From assembly GCF_902167145.1 (NCBI RefSeq), contig NC_050097.1, positions 41,524,095 to 41,588,094 on the forward strand: a DNA stretch of 64,000 bases, in the 5' to 3' direction. The DNA is from Zea mays (taxonomy: Eukaryota; Streptophyta; Magnoliopsida; Poales; Poaceae). The notes under the pieces were generated by a model. That model saw only the letters and a list, made by a program, of their open reading frames with translations, ran no database searches and was not told where the DNA came from. Below are positions 20,371-31,178 of this stretch, piece by piece (positions within the stretch are counted from its first letter, which is position 1; every line of letters starts with the position of its first letter). Both the position numbers and the translations under genes were made by a program.

Positions 20371-23300
20371 CTATTTGGGGTCGAGCCTGGAACCGATCCG
20401 GATCTGCTTGGAGGTGTCGCCACTGGGGTCGAGAGGGACGGCCTTAACCGTCTCCGCTGGCTTGAAGTTGTCGGCATGACGCTTCACGTCTGGCACCTCT
20501 TTGGAGAGGCTTTCCAGGTCAGCGATGAGGGCCTCGGACTCGGCGAGGGCCTCGGCGTACTCCACGCACTCCACGTCGCATTTGAACGCGTGCTTGTATG
20601 TGGGGCCGACGGTGATGACCCCGTTGGGGCCCGGCATCTTGAGCTTCAGGTAGGTGTAGTTGGGGACGGCCATGAACTTCACGTAGCATGGCCTCCCCAG
20701 TACCGCGTGGTAGGTTCCTCGGAACCCGACCACCTCGAACGTCAAAGTCTCCCTTCGGAAGTTGGAGGGCGTTCCGAAGCAGACGGGAAGGTCGAGTCGT
20801 CCGAGGGGCTGGACGTGCTTCCCGGGAATGATCCCGTGGAAGGGCGCAGCGCCTGCTCGGACGGAGGACAGATCGACGCGCAGGAGCTTGAGGGTCTCGG
20901 CGTAGATGATGTTGAGGCAGCTGCCCCCGTCCATCAGGACCTTGGTGAGCCTGACGTCGCCGACGATGGGGTCGACGACGAGCGGGTATTTCCCCGGGCT
21001 CGACACGTGGTCGGGGTGGTCAGCTTGGTCGAAGGTGATGGGCTTGTCAGACCAGTCTAGGTAGACTGGCGCCGCCACCTTCACCGAGCAGACCTCCCGG
21101 CGCTCTTGCTTGCGATGCCGAGCCGAGGCATTCGCCACATGCCCACCGTAGATCATGAAGCAGTCGCGGACCTCGGGGAACTCTCCTGCTTGGTGATCTT
21201 CCTTCTTGTCGTCGTCGCGGGCCCTGCCACCCTCTGCGGGTGGCCCGACCCTGTGGAAGTGGCGCCGAAGCATGACGCACTCCTCGAGGGTGTGCTTGAC
21301 GGGCCCCTGATGATAGGGGCACGGCTCCTTGAGCATCTTGTCGAAGAGGTTAGCACCTCCGGGGGGCTTCCGAGGGTTCTTGTACTCGGCGGCGGCGACA
21401 AGGTCCGTGTCGGCGGCGTCGCGTTTCGCTTGCGACTTCTTCCTGCCTTTCTTCTTGGCGCCGCGCGGAGTTGACGCCTCGGGAGCATCTTCCGATGGGC
21501 GGCCCTGGGGCTGCTTATCCTTTCGGAAGATAGCCTCGACCGCCTCCTGGCCAGAGGCGAACTTGGTGGCGATGTCCATCAGCTCGCTCGCCCTGGTGGG
21601 GGTCTTGCGACCCAACTTACTCACCAGGTCGCGGCAGGTGGTGCCGGCAAGGAACGCGCCGATGACATCCGAGTCGGTGATGTTGGGCAGCTCGGTGCGC
21701 TGCTTCGAGAATCGTCGGATGTAGTCCCGGAGAGACTCTCCCGGCTGTTGCCGACAGCTTCGGAGGTCCCAGGAATTCCCGGGGCGCACGTACGTGCCCT
21801 GGAAATTGCCGACGAAGGCTTGGACCAAGTCATCCCAGCTGGAGATCTGCCCCGGAGGCAGGTGCTCCAACCAGGCGCGAGCGGTGTCGGAGAGGAACAG
21901 GGGGAGGTTGTGGATGATGAGGTTGTCGTCGTCCGTTCCACCCAGTTGGCAGGCCAGGCGGTAGTCTGCGAGCCACAGTTCCGGTCTCGTTTCCCCCGAG
22001 TACTTTGTGATAGTAGTCGGGGGTCGGAACCGGGTCGGGAACGGCGCCCGTCGGATGGCCCGACTGAAGGCTTGCGGACCGGGTGGTTCGGGCGAGGGAC
22101 TCCGATCCTCCCCGCTGTCGTAGCGTCCCCCGCGCCTGGGGTGGTAGCCTCGGCGCACCCTTTCGTCGAGGTGGGCCCGAAGGTCGCGACGATGGTGCTC
22201 GTTGCCGAGGTGGCCCGGGGCCGCAGGCGCGGTGTTGCGCGTGCGCCCGGTGTAGACCGAGGCTTCCCGCATGAATCGGGAAGTCGCGGCATGAGGTTCC
22301 GAGGGGTATCCCTGCCTTCGGGAGGCAGAGCTCTCGGCCCGTCGGACCGCAGCGCCTTCCAGGAGATTCTTGAGCTCTCCCTGGATTCGCCGACCCTCGG
22401 TGGTTGATGGCTCCGGCATCGCGCGGAGGAGCATCGCTGCGGCTGCCAGGTTCTGACCGACCCCACTGGATGCGGGTGGCGGCCTGACCCTGACGTCGTT
22501 GGCGACGCGGTGCTGGAAACCCTGGGGCAGGTGACGTACTTCTCCGGCCGGGGGTTGGCCCGCCCATACCTGCCCGACGTCCCGGCGGATCGGCTCAAGC
22601 GCTCCTGCTCCCTTGTCGAGCCTGGCCTGCGCCCCGCGGACTTGCTCGAGCTGTGGGTCGTGACCCCCCGCCAGAACGGGGACCACAGCTAGCTCCCGCG
22701 GGATGTCTGCGCGAGGCACCGGCCTAGGGAGATCATCGTCCTCCGGCATGCCGAGATGGTTGCCTTCGGAGGGATCCCCTAGCTCGACGTGGAAACATTC
22801 GCGGCTTGGGCCGCAGTCCTCGTCGTCGAGGCTGCGGCTACCGTCGGAACAGTCGGAGAGGCAGTAGTCACATGCGGTCATAAAGTCCCACATGGCACTG
22901 GGGTTGCCAAATCCAGAGAAATCCCAACAGATGCTGGGATCGTCATCTTCCTTGGACCCAGAGGGCCCGTAGGTTGAGACGTCCGTCAACCGGTCCCAAG
23001 GCGACCGCGTGCGAAACCCCAGAGGGGTTGCACTCGCCTCAACGAGAGCGCCCGCCAAAGCAAGGTCGCTAGGCGGGTTGAGGCTGAGTCGAAATGACGT
23101 AGGATGGGAATCAGTCGGTACCTTTTGGTCGACGAGGAGCGACATAGTCACGTCGGGGACTGATTGCACTGTCGTCTCAGGTACGAGGGCGACGTCCTGC
23201 AAGCTCTTCGCGAGCGCGCTGGCGTCGTCCACTTGCTCAGGATTGGCGCGTCGCGGGGGGACGGCGCCCGCCTTCATCTCAAACGCGAGGTCGACGCCCG

Positions 23301-23619
23301 ACGCGCCCCCCGTTGGGGCACTGGGGATGTCGATTCGCTCGACAGCCGACAAAGCGCGGCCTCCCGCTTGGCCTTGGTTGCCCCGCCTCCTCCTCCGTTG
23401 GCGGGGGAGAGGACGGGGCGAGCTCGAATGTTGTTCTTCCACCACGCGGGGAAAATGTCGTCGATTCCTCCGCCGGCGGGCGGGTTGTCGGCCGCCATTG
23501 TCGTTGTCGCGCGGCGGTGGAAGGAGTATCATGTCGTAGCTGCCGTCGAAGGACATGAACTCAAGATTCCCGAAACGGAGCACCGTCCCGGGCCGGAGAG
23601 GTTGCTGGAGACTGCCCAT
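20371..23619 (-). CDS. gag: Gag-protease polyprotein of the Tat element
   Basis: The chosen start is ATG 23619 (MGSLQQPLRPG), about 60 bp inside the internal region; the open frame also extends back into the LTR without a better start. The 1082 codons encode a long basic and disordered N-terminal part (about residues 1-480), a Gag domain with LWLADYRLACQLGG and WDDLVQAFVGNFQGTY (about 540-720), a degenerate zinc-knuckle region CPYHQGPVKHTLEEC (about 815), and an aspartic protease with active site LMDGGSCLNI (about 905). DGGS is the form usual in Tat elements. The frame ends at TAG 20371; RT continues in the same phase, so this stop probably replaced a sense codon (Q) in one polyprotein. Confidence 0.85.
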   Translation of the reverse strand: MGSLQQPLRPGTVLRFGNLEFMSFDGSYDMILLPPPRDNDNGGRQPARRRRNRRHFPRVVEEQHSSSPRPLPRQRRRRRGNQGQAGGRALSAVERIDIPSAPTGGASGVDLAFEMKAGAVPPRRANPEQVDDASALAKSLQDVALVPETTVQSVPDVTMSLLVDQKVPTDSHPTSFRLSLNPPSDLALAGALVEASATPLGFRTRSPWDRLTDVSTYGPSGSKEDDDPSICWDFSGFGNPSAMWDFMTACDYCLSDCSDGSRSLDDEDCGPSRECFHVELGDPSEGNHLGMPEDDDLPRPVPRADIPRELAVVPVLAGGHDPQLEQVRGAQARLDKGAGALEPIRRDVGQVWAGQPPAGEVRHLPQGFQHRVANDVRVRPPPASSGVGQNLAAAAMLLRAMPEPSTTEGRRIQGELKNLLEGAAVRRAESSASRRQGYPSEPHAATSRFMREASVYTGRTRNTAPAAPGHLGNEHHRRDLRAHLDERVRRGYHPRRGGRYDSGEDRSPSPEPPGPQAFSRAIRRAPFPTRFRPPTTITKYSGETRPELWLADYRLACQLGGTDDDNLIIHNLPLFLSDTARAWLEHLPPGQISSWDDLVQAFVGNFQGTYVRPGNSWDLRSCRQQPGESLRDYIRRFSKQRTELPNITDSDVIGAFLAGTTCRDLVSKLGRKTPTRASELMDIATKFASGQEAVEAIFRKDKQPQGRPSEDAPEASTPRGAKKKGRKKSQAKRDAADTDLVAAAEYKNPRKPPGGANLFDKMLKEPCPYHQGPVKHTLEECVMLRRHFHRVGPPAEGGRARDDDKKEDHQAGEFPEVRDCFMIYGGHVANASARHRKQERREVCSVKVAAPVYLDWSDKPITFDQADHPDHVSSPGKYPLVVDPIVGDVRLTKVLMDGGSCLNIIYAETLKLLRVDLSSVRAGAAPFHGIIPGKHVQPLGRLDLPVCFGTPSNFRRETLTFEVVGFRGTYHAVLGRPCYVKFMAVPNYTYLKLKMPGPNGVITVGPTYKHAFKCDVECVEYAEALAESEALIADLESLSKEVPDVKRHADNFKPAETVKAVPLDPSGDTSKQIRIGSRLDPK

Positions 23620-23662
23620 CTGGAGCTTGACGGGAAGCTGTTCGTCAACACGCAGTAGGCCC

Positions 23663-23679
23663 CTACCTAGCGCACCAAC
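23663..23679 (-). other. Primer-binding site of the Tat element
   Basis: On the minus strand, immediately after the LTR edge at 23680, the sequence is GTTGGTGCGCTAGGTAG, the tRNA-primer region typical of this Tat group. It identifies LTR copy 2 as the 5' LTR of the complete unit. Confidence 0.65.
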
Positions 23680-25300
23680 TGTCGGCGTTTCGAGACCGGG
23701 GGGGTCCCTAAGCCGACGAGTGAATGTGTCGCGTGCCCCAGCCCAGATGGGTCGAGCGCGTGGGCGAGCGCGAAGGGGGGAAGCGAGGTGGTTGGAGACG
23801 GGCGTGAGAGAGGTGGAAATCCCGCGGCCTTCGTGTTCGTCCCGCGCCCAGGTCGGGTGCGCTTGCAGTAGGGGGTTACAAGCGTCCACGCGGGTGAGGG
23901 AAGCGAGCGGCCCCAAGAGAGCGCCTGTCTCGTCCTCGTCCCCGCGTGGCCAACCTTCTCTAAGAAGGCCCTGGTCCTTCCTTTTATAGGCGTAAGGAGA
24001 GGATCCAGGTGTACAATGGGGGTGTAGCAGAGTGCTACGTGTCTAGCGGGGGAGAGCTAGCGCCCTAAGTACATGCCAATGTGGCAGCCGGAGAGATCTT
24101 GGCACCCAGCTGGTGTGATGTCGTGGCTGTCGGAGGAGCAACGGAGCCTGGCGGAGGGACAGCTGTCGGAGCGGTTGAGTCCTTGCTGACGTCCTCCTGC
24201 TTCCGTAAGAGAGCTGAGAGTCGCCGTCGTCACAGGGCTTGCGGGGCGCCATCATTGCCTATCTGGCGGAGCTAGCCAGATGGGACACCGGTCTTGTTCT
24301 CTGCGGCCCGAGTCGGCTCAGGGTAGGGTGATGATGGCACTTCCTGTTGACGTGGCTGGCCTGCGCCCTAGGTCGGGCGACGTGGAGGCTCCTCCGAAGC
24401 CGAGGTCGAGTCTGTCTTCCATGGCCGAGGCCGAGCCCGAGCCCCTGGGTCGGGCGAGGCGGAGGTCGTTCGGCAGAGGCCAGGGCGGAGTCCGAGCCCT
24501 GGGGTCGGGCGAAGCGGAGTTCGTCGTCTTCCGGGGCCTAGCCCGAGTCCGAGCCCTGGGTCGGGCGGAGCGGAGTTCGCCGTCTTCCGGGGCTTAGCCT
24601 GAGTCCGAGCCCTGGGTCGGGCGGAGCGGAGTTCGCCGTCTTCCGGGGCCTAGCCCGAGTCCGAGCCCTGGGTCGGGCGGAGCGGAGTTCGCCGTCTTCC
24701 GGGGCCTAGCCGAGTCCGAGCACTGGGTCGGGCGGAGCGGAGTTCGCCGTCTTCCGGGGCCTAGCCCGAGTCCGAGCCCTGGGTCGGGCGGAGCGGAGTT
24801 CGCCGTCTTCCGGGGCTTAGCCCGAGTCCGAGCCCTGGGTCGGGCGGAGCGGAGTTTCCTATGGCGCCTTTGGCAGGGCCTGACTGCCTGTCAGTCTCAC
24901 TCTGTCAAGTGGCACTGTAGTCGGAGTGGCGCAGGCGGCGCTGTCCTTCTGTCAGACCGGTCAGTGGAGCGGCGAAGTGACGGCGGTCACTTCGGCTCTG
25001 CCGGGGGGCGCGCGTCAGGATAAAGGTGTCAGACCACCTTTGCGTTAAATGCTCCTGCGACTCGGTCGGTCGGCGCGGCGATTTAGTCAGGGTTGCTTCT
25101 TAGCGAAGGCAAGGCCTCGGGCGAGCCAGAGACGTGTCCGCCGTTGGAGGGGGGCCTCGGGCGAGACGGAAATCCCTCGGGGTCGGCTGCCCTTGTCCGA
25201 GGCTAATCGCGCCCATCAGGCCTCTGCAGCTTTATGCTGATGGGGGTTACCAGCTGAGAATTAGGCGTCTTGAGGGTACCCCTAATTATGGTCCCCGACA
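23680..25300 (-). repeat. LTR copy 2 (middle LTR) of the Tat element
   Basis: This complete 1621-bp LTR is almost identical to copy 1, with TATA box TATAAAAG on the minus strand at 23988-23981. It serves as 5' LTR of the complete unit and, at the same time, is preceded (minus-strand sense) by an internal 3' remnant, so it is the hybrid middle LTR of a tandem arrangement. Confidence 0.92.
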
Positions 25301-25530
25301 GTAGCCCCCGAGCCTCGAAGGGAGTGTTAGCACTCGCTTGGAGGCTTTCGTCGCACTTTTTTGCAAGGGGACCAGCCTTTCTCGGTTGCATTTTGTTTCG
25401 GTGGGTGCGCGCGAGCGCACCCGCCGGGTGTAGCCCCCGAGGCCTCGGAGGAGTGGTTTCACTCCTCCGAGGTCTTAATGCCTTGCGTAATGCTTCGGCT
25501 GGTCTGGTTGTTCCCTCATGCGAACTGGCC
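25301..25530 (-). repeat. 230-bp remnant of a second internal region
   Basis: This is essentially identical to 13135-13364, the end of the internal region next to the 3' LTR. At GGCC (25527-25530) it jumps directly into LTR sequence; the intact copies read GGCCGTAGCC (13361) and AGGCCAGGGC (12311) at the two breakpoints. The junction thus has GGCC microhomology, the mark of an illegitimate deletion. Confidence 0.9.
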
Positions 25531-26345
25531 AGGGCGGAGTCCGAGCCCTGGGGTCGGGCGAAGCGGAGTTCGTCGTCTTCCGGGGCCTAGCCCGAGTCCG
25601 AGCCCTGGGTCGGGCGGAGCGGAGTTCGCCGTCTTCCGGGGCTTAGCCCGAGTCCGAGCCCTGGGTCGGGCGGAGCGGAGTTCGCCGTCTTCCGGGGCTT
25701 AGCCCGAGTCCGAGCCCTGGGTCAGGCGGAGCGGAGTTCGCCGTCTTCCGGGGCCTAGCCCGAGTCCGAGCCCTGGGTCGGGCGGAGCGGAGTTCGTCGT
25801 CTTCCGGGGCTTAGCCCGAGTCCGAGCCCTGGGTCGGGCGGAGCAGAGTTTCCTATGGCGCCTTTGGCAGGGCCTGACTGCCTGTCAGTCTCACTCTGTC
25901 AAGTGGCACTGCAGTCGGAGTGGCGCAGGCGGCGCTGTCCTTCTGTTAGACCGGTCAGTGGAGCGGCGAAGTGACGACGGTCACTTCGGCTCTGCCGGGG
26001 GGCGCGCGTCAGGATAAAGGTGTCAGGCCACCTTTGCGTTAAATGCTCCTGCGACTCGGTCGGTCGGCGCGGCGATTTAGTCAGGGTTGCTTCTTAGCGA
26101 AGGCAAGGCCTCGGGCGAGCCGGAGACGTGTCCGCCGTTGGAGGGGGGCCTCGGGCGAGACGGAAATCCCTCGGGGTCGGCTGCCCTTGTCCGAGGCTAG
26201 GCTCGGGCGAGGCGTGATCGAGTCGCTCGTATGGACTGATTCCTGACTTAATCGCACCCATCAGGCCTCTGCAGCTTTATGCTGATGGGGGTTACCAGCT
26301 GAGAATTAGGCGTCTTGAGGGTACCCCTAATTATGGTCCCCGACA
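25531..26345 (-). repeat. LTR copy 3 of the Tat element, truncated
   Basis: This corresponds to LTR copy 1 from about 12316 to 13134. It has six rather than seven 56-bp repeats and a 51-bp block (26200-26250) that is missing from copies 1 and 2. It ends CCGACA at 26345, followed by target duplication GCATC. It represents the original 5' LTR of the tandem, now missing about half of its length. Confidence 0.9.
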
Positions 26346-26736
26346 GCATCATTCTTCCAATTCCTAGGAGTAGGAGTAATCTAGCCTTAGTTTTAGATCT
26401 AGTTTAGTTTTGCACAATAATCTCTCTTCGACTCTACGTCGATTAGAGACGCATCGGGCAGCTCGACTTGGAGCAACACCTTGTAACTCTCCTCCTCGAC
26501 GGGATCTCTCCCGGGGGTGAGTTCTACGGTTTTTTACGGAGAAGAAGACCCTCCGCGCCACTGCGGGCCGTCCGACCCCAAGCGCGGACCGTCCGGAGAG
26601 TGCAAAGGAGGATCCGCTCCTGCGCCCAGGTCATGATCGTCCGGCCCTGTGCCGTGGACCGTCCGTGCCTCCATAGAGAGCATCGTCACATAGTACACTC
26701 CTAGTGTTTTGCGTCCAGATCGACACCAACAACTGT

Positions 26737-28938
26737 CTATAAATTTTTAATTCATGTGTGGAACAAATGCCACAACAGTTATACAGTGGTGTCTTACCGT
26801 CTATTGTATTGGGGCATAGGCTGAAACCGTCTCTTCACGAAAGAATGACATGTGCATCTCTCCTCCTCCTTAATTCGTGTACATGTTGGATTTTTTTCAT
26901 TTAATTACTGTTTACATGGCTCCTTCGAGACAGCGTATTTAATGCCGCTGTACGTGCCTAATTGGTATTCAGAGACCGGTGATCCAAGTGCCTTTATTTT
27001 TTTAGGAGGCGAGGGGCTGAGGCCCACCGATAAACTTAAACTAAAGAAGCAGAATAGGTCACCCAAGCCAAAAAAAAAAGGAACGAACAAAGAAAAAGAA
27101 ACGATCACACAAGTCATAAATCAAACGGGGGATTGAACTTCTTTTGACCCTATAGACTAGCAGGGACAAGCCTTTGAAAGTTTCCTGGATTCAGGAAAGT
27201 TGGCTTCTTCTGATCATGAGCTCATTTCTAGATGATCATATTGTCGAAAAGATCATAATTATGGCACTCATGAAGAAGCAAGAGCCCAGTATTTTTAGCT
27301 GGCTATATTTTTGCTAGCTAGCCGAGCTCTGTTGGACTCGCCTACTCAACGAGTTAATGTTCATACTAATGTTCTAGTAATATCCCATCATAATAGCGAC
27401 GTTGTCTGCAGATGCAATGACCGGAGAAGAAACCAACAAGTAACATTACCATGTTTATGCTAATGTTCAAATCCTAAGAGTCGTATGGTGATTTCGTACA
27501 CACCGTAAACTTGTAGCCCGGTGTCACAAATGGGCTTATCGATCATGCTAATGTCCCTATATATAGGAATCAACATTAACTGACCTCGGTTGCTTCATCT
27601 AAGTGTTGTGTAAGGCTCTAGGGGAATGTACTTCGCTCAACCTCTCCCATGAACCATTAGCTATTATTCTAGCAGCTAGCTATTAACTCTAGTGTATTCA
27701 AACATGGCCTGATTCATGAGCTCGGATAGGCTAGCCAGAGCTTGTCGTAGGTTTTCTAAGAGCAACTCCAGTGGTTCTCTAAAAGACTTCCTAAATCAAT
27801 AATTTAGGTAGTTAACATAAAAACTATTCTCCAATAGTTCTCTAAATGAACTTTCTAAATTTAACAACTTGTCATATAACCTCATTTTCTCTCTATATTT
27901 GGCAACCATTTAACAACTCCCTAAACAAAAATGTTGACTGCATTATATAGTTTTTGTGACTTATTTTTTATGTGGATAAATACAAAACAAAATTACAACC
28001 TATATTTAGAGAACTATTGGAGAACTCACATTTTTTTACTCCAAAAGCCATTTAGCAATTTCTTAAATCTGTGATTTAGAGAGCTAAAATTTACATAACT
28101 ATTTTTTGTCAGAATTCCATGGGTTATGAACTAATACATATACAGGATATGGCAAAGTGTTCGTTAGTTGCTATATATGGCTTCCATGCATCGATTGAAT
28201 ATAGAGCGTAAATCAAGCTTAATTACGGTCTTGCTAGCTACCACTGGACTGGTACTGGACTACTGGTATACTGGATGGAACATGGGCGCAGTCTTGCTCG
28301 CGTCGTGTGTTTGATTTTGACTTGACGGAGCCGAGAGGCCAGATTTCGCAGAAGCGTTGGCAGTTGGCAGCCCGACCTGATCCCGTCAAGTCGTCGCCCA
28401 CGCGTCCACCGAGTGGCAGCGTCGCGAGTTGGGTTTTTTTTTATTTAATTGCAGAAGATTATCTTATACAGTGCTGAGTGCTCTGCTCTGACCCGGAACC
28501 TGCCTTCTTGGTACAACAGTGCCAATAGCTATATGAAGCCTATTTGCCATGGTCAAGGTGAGCCATGCCGTGCGACAGGAGCCGATCCAACGATCTACTG
28601 AGCATGCCGTGCTATTATTGCTCACGTACGTGGTGGTGGATCGCCATCAATGATCGGTGTGATCTTGAGCTTAAGGAGTGCAAAAATGAGAATGTTCGCC
28701 TATCAAAGAGAAACTAATTAACGCCATCGTTTGACGTACGCCGATATATATGTACCGTGATGAAGCAATAATTTCCACTTTTCTCCCTGCGATGTATCTT
28801 TTGTATATTTATAACCGATTATTATTGCTAATTAAGGATACCTTTTTCCCGCTTGAAATCACTCTCTTTGAAAGCTACTTCCGAGATTTTCTTAGACACA
28901 TACAGTTCCGTGTGAATAATTAAGATTTTCATAGGATA
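26737..28938. other. Host intergenic sequence between the Tat element and the Helitrons
   Basis: AT-rich sequence with a moderately GC-rich patch at 28290-28440. Short open frames (for example 26852-27136) show no known domain. Apart from the MITE-like inverted repeat at 27765-28110 I see no gene, tRNA or element terminus. Confidence 0.5.
27765..28110. mobile_element. MITE-like long inverted repeat
   Basis: A perfect 21-bp inverted repeat (TTCTCCAATAGTTCTCTAAAT at 27827-27847; complement at 28004-28024) is nested inside weaker outer arms containing CTCTAAA/TTTAGAG words (27776-27806 and 28050-28090). The left edge GAGCAACTCCAGTGG resembles ends of common grass MITEs. Exact ends and target duplication are not clear, and there is no coding capacity. 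Confidence 0.5.
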
Positions 28939-28966
28939 TTAGCTGTATGCCCGTACGTTGTTACGG
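28939..28966 (-). other. Helitron 2 3' terminus: hairpin and CTAA
   Basis: Minus strand: CCGTAACAACGTACGG (4-bp stem), then GCATACAG, then CTAA|T. This hairpin is believed to mark the end of rolling-circle replication in Helitrons. Confidence 0.8.
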
Positions 28967-29307
28967 CGACAACATGTTATAATAAAATACATTAATATGT
29001 AGAAACATTAAGCATCATTACACCTATGTGCTCTCCAATGAACAAACCGATGTCAAGAAAACCAAAAGGATGAAAACAAAATCATGGACCAGCTAGTTCA
29101 TACAAGGAAGTAGTGCAATTCATACAAGGGAGTAGCGCTTTCCCAGTCAGCATCCCACCTTTACCCAATCAATATTCCACCTTGTAAAATTCAATTTGGT
29201 TCTACAAAAAAGTATATTCAAGAAACAATTGAGCGGACTCCATCATAAGTTGATGAAACACGACATTACATGACATAAGCTAGAAAGAAAGGAACAAGAA
29301 ACATTAC

Positions 29308-29545
29308 CTGATCAGGATCTCTCCAAGGTTTCCAGAGAATTGCCCATCAATGTACTCCTCAGTGTAGGCAAGCTACATAGTAGAAAAAGAAGGCATCGAT
29401 GAATTTTGTATGTCATTTAGTACCAATTGATGATTAGCTATTCATCTAAAATGTATTCAATAGACGATCACTCTATTAGTACCACAGGCAAACTGTCAAA
29501 TTAGTACCTGGAGATTCATATAGGACTTCATCGAAGCAAGATAAC
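29308..29545 (-). pseudogene. Captured snRNP Sm F-like gene fragment, two exons
   Basis: Exon a (29545-29508) encodes GYLASMKSYMNLQ and exon b (29372-29308) encodes LAYTEEYIDGQFSGNLGE followed by ILIR. Both have AG acceptor and GT donor in place. Joined, they match the Sm fold strand 2 to strand 4 region of SmF, a core protein of spliceosomal snRNPs (family pattern MNLQLANTEEYIDG). The N-terminal part and the last strand are missing, so this is a fragment copied with its introns. It lies near the 3' end of Helitron 2, in the Helitron's sense. Confidence 0.75.
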
Positions 29546-29769
29546 CTGGTAATGTACTTGTTAGAGTTTCAGTTTGATTAAGAGCAGTAGTAGTTCTAGC
29601 AAATAAAATGTTCCTGTTCAAACTGGATACAAAAAGAAACAATAAATTATAAAAAATTTGGAAGCATGAGGACAATATATATTGTCTACAGCTGCCTAGT
29701 GTTCTATTATTAATTAAAAATTCTTGCCAAAAGAAGTAGTGCCATATAAAACTTGTGATGAAAGCGGAA

Positions 29770-30057
29770 TGTACCTTTTCAATTCTTCATTAGTTGCAGA
29801 TCAAGATCATTTACTCTGCTAGAAATCTTGCGCACTTCATCATTCTTCTCATCCAAAATTATCTACAGAAGAAATAGTTAATACGACCATCGAAACTGGA
29901 TTTACACATAATAAGGATAAATGTTAAATTGTGCAGATTCAGAGTTAAAAGAGCATGTGGCCAATGATGACTTGAAGGATTTAGAAACTAAAAGAAACAT
30001 TACCAGCTCGTGCACGGAAAACTTGTCAATGTCTCCAAAATCAATTATCCTGCAGAC
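29770..30057 (-). pseudogene. Unidentified captured exons in Helitron 2
   Basis: Two exon-like pieces on the minus strand are bounded by AG/GT. About 30051-30004 encodes IIDFGDIDKFSVHEL, followed by GTAATG. About 29862-29775 encodes IILDEKNDEVRKISSRVNDL followed by a stop. The second is a charged helix, probably coiled coil. I do not recognise the parent gene. Between 30060 and 30900 there is AT-rich, intron-like sequence with no recognisable exon. Confidence 0.4.
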
Positions 30058-30910
30058 AATGGTATAGAGCATAAGGAATTTGATATGATTCGACACATAT
30101 AGTTGGAAAGCTCGGAAAGTGCACTCGTCTGTGTCATCGACTAAATATTATAAGTACATTAAGATAATCTAGTGTTGACTAAAATGCGTCTCGGGTGGGG
30201 CACCAGAAAAGCGCGGACACGCTGGTTGGTAGGGCTAGGTCCCCAAACATTGTGTTATGGAACAATAGACGAGAAACAGTGATGTGAGTTGCCACTCGAT
30301 CTTGCGCTAATAATATGAATTTATGCATCTCTGTGCTAAATCTAATTATTACAAGGGAACCCAAGGAGAAGTAAATCTCACTGCATGAATATAAAAAATA
30401 TCCCAGAAATAGTATATAAAAAAGAAGCCAGGATTCAACATGAATCTGATCTAATATGGATGAAAAAGGTAACACATGTTATCAAGGTTTGACTAACTAT
30501 CCTAGGGAAATGCAGCAGTTTAAACTCTTTCTGTAAGATTCTAAAACAAAATATGGATCTACCTACAATGCTTTGTAGTAGCTACATTCTCTGTCACAAC
30601 CTTTCTCAAAACTTCAAAACAAAACTTATACCATATGTTTTATGGCATTAAATTAGCTAGCTCCTCTAAAATAATTTAGTAGTGCCATTTTTTGTTTCAG
30701 TTTCATAGGTAATGTTCATATCATATCTATATTTTCATTCAAAAAAAGCATGTCTATATATGGGTTAGACATCACAATCTATAATACAAGAAGTTCTTGA
30801 GCTACTTGATGACCAGTGCTCTAGCACCTCTTGACTATATTAATTGCAGAAAATGAACCACTGGGAAAGGTATTAATACTAAGAACAATAATTTGGGAAT
30901 TTCGAACATG

Positions 30911-31178
30911 TTGCTTTTAGGTGTGAACCATTTTCTGCTTGTACCATCTTTTGAGGTGGCAACACCCCACCTGGATACATCCAACGATTAAAGGAACATC
31001 GAAACCAAACCTCTGGCTTTCCAGTTAGAACTGTATTAGAAGGATTATAAAGCACATCAATAGTAGTTCCAGCATGTATTTCAAGTGGTTCGGTGTAAAC
31101 AATGTGTTTCTGAGAAACCGGGAACTTTCTCATAGTCTTTTCGTTCATCTCAGCTTTCATTTTTGCATTTCTCTTAGC
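30911..31178 (-). pseudogene. Captured starch synthase III-like exon (carbohydrate-binding region)
   Basis: An exon bounded by an AG acceptor (...TTGAGCAG before 31178) encodes AKRNAKMKAEMNEKTMRK, a starch-binding module with EIHAGTTIDVLYNPSNTVLT and VWFRCSFNRWMYPGG, then LPPQKM and an ENGSHLKAT end near the GT at about 30910. This matches my memory of the CBM53-type repeats of plant starch synthase III (maize dull1); the true gene acts in amylopectin synthesis in plastids. Only this part is present, so it is a fragment. The frame is open with no stop. Upstream 31180-31580 is AT-rich, intron-like. Confidence 0.75.

Larger units (their letters stand above)
11515..26345 (-). mobile_element. Tat-lineage Ty3/gypsy element with three LTRs
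   Basis: The unit is flanked by an exact target duplication GCATC (11510-11514 and 26346-26350). Read on the minus strand the order is: truncated LTR (26345-25531), 230-bp internal remnant (25530-25301), complete LTR (25300-23680), complete internal region with gag-pol (23679-13135), complete LTR (13134-11515). Gag-protease, RT and RNase H-integrase are present but interrupted by TAG codons and a frameshift. The primer site and a second RNase H with a long 3' non-coding region fit the Tat lineage; huck- or flip-like families are possible but not verified. The shape is that of a tandem element from unequal LTR recombination followed by an internal deletion. Confidence 0.9.
11288..26731 (+). 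mobile_element. Old solo LTR (about 608 bp) split by the 14.8 kb Tat element
   Basis: Removing 11515-26350 joins 11288-11514 to 26351-26731. The joined piece starts TGTTGAACAGC and ends GACACCAACA, with an imperfect 5-bp duplication (ACTAT at 11283-11287, ACTGT at 26732-26736). A TATATAG box at 11434-11440 sits in the expected LTR position. GGACCGTCCG words occur in the 3' part (26570-26680). The imperfect duplication fits greater age. The family is not identified, and the boundaries rest on the duplication alone. Confidence 0.55.

Noticed and set aside
11186..26815. A MITE split by the old solo LTR (GGGCATGTACAACC at 11186; TGTATTGGGGCATA at about 26803)
   Set aside because: The two ends are only weakly inverted-complementary and no target duplication could be set, so it is not listed as a feature.
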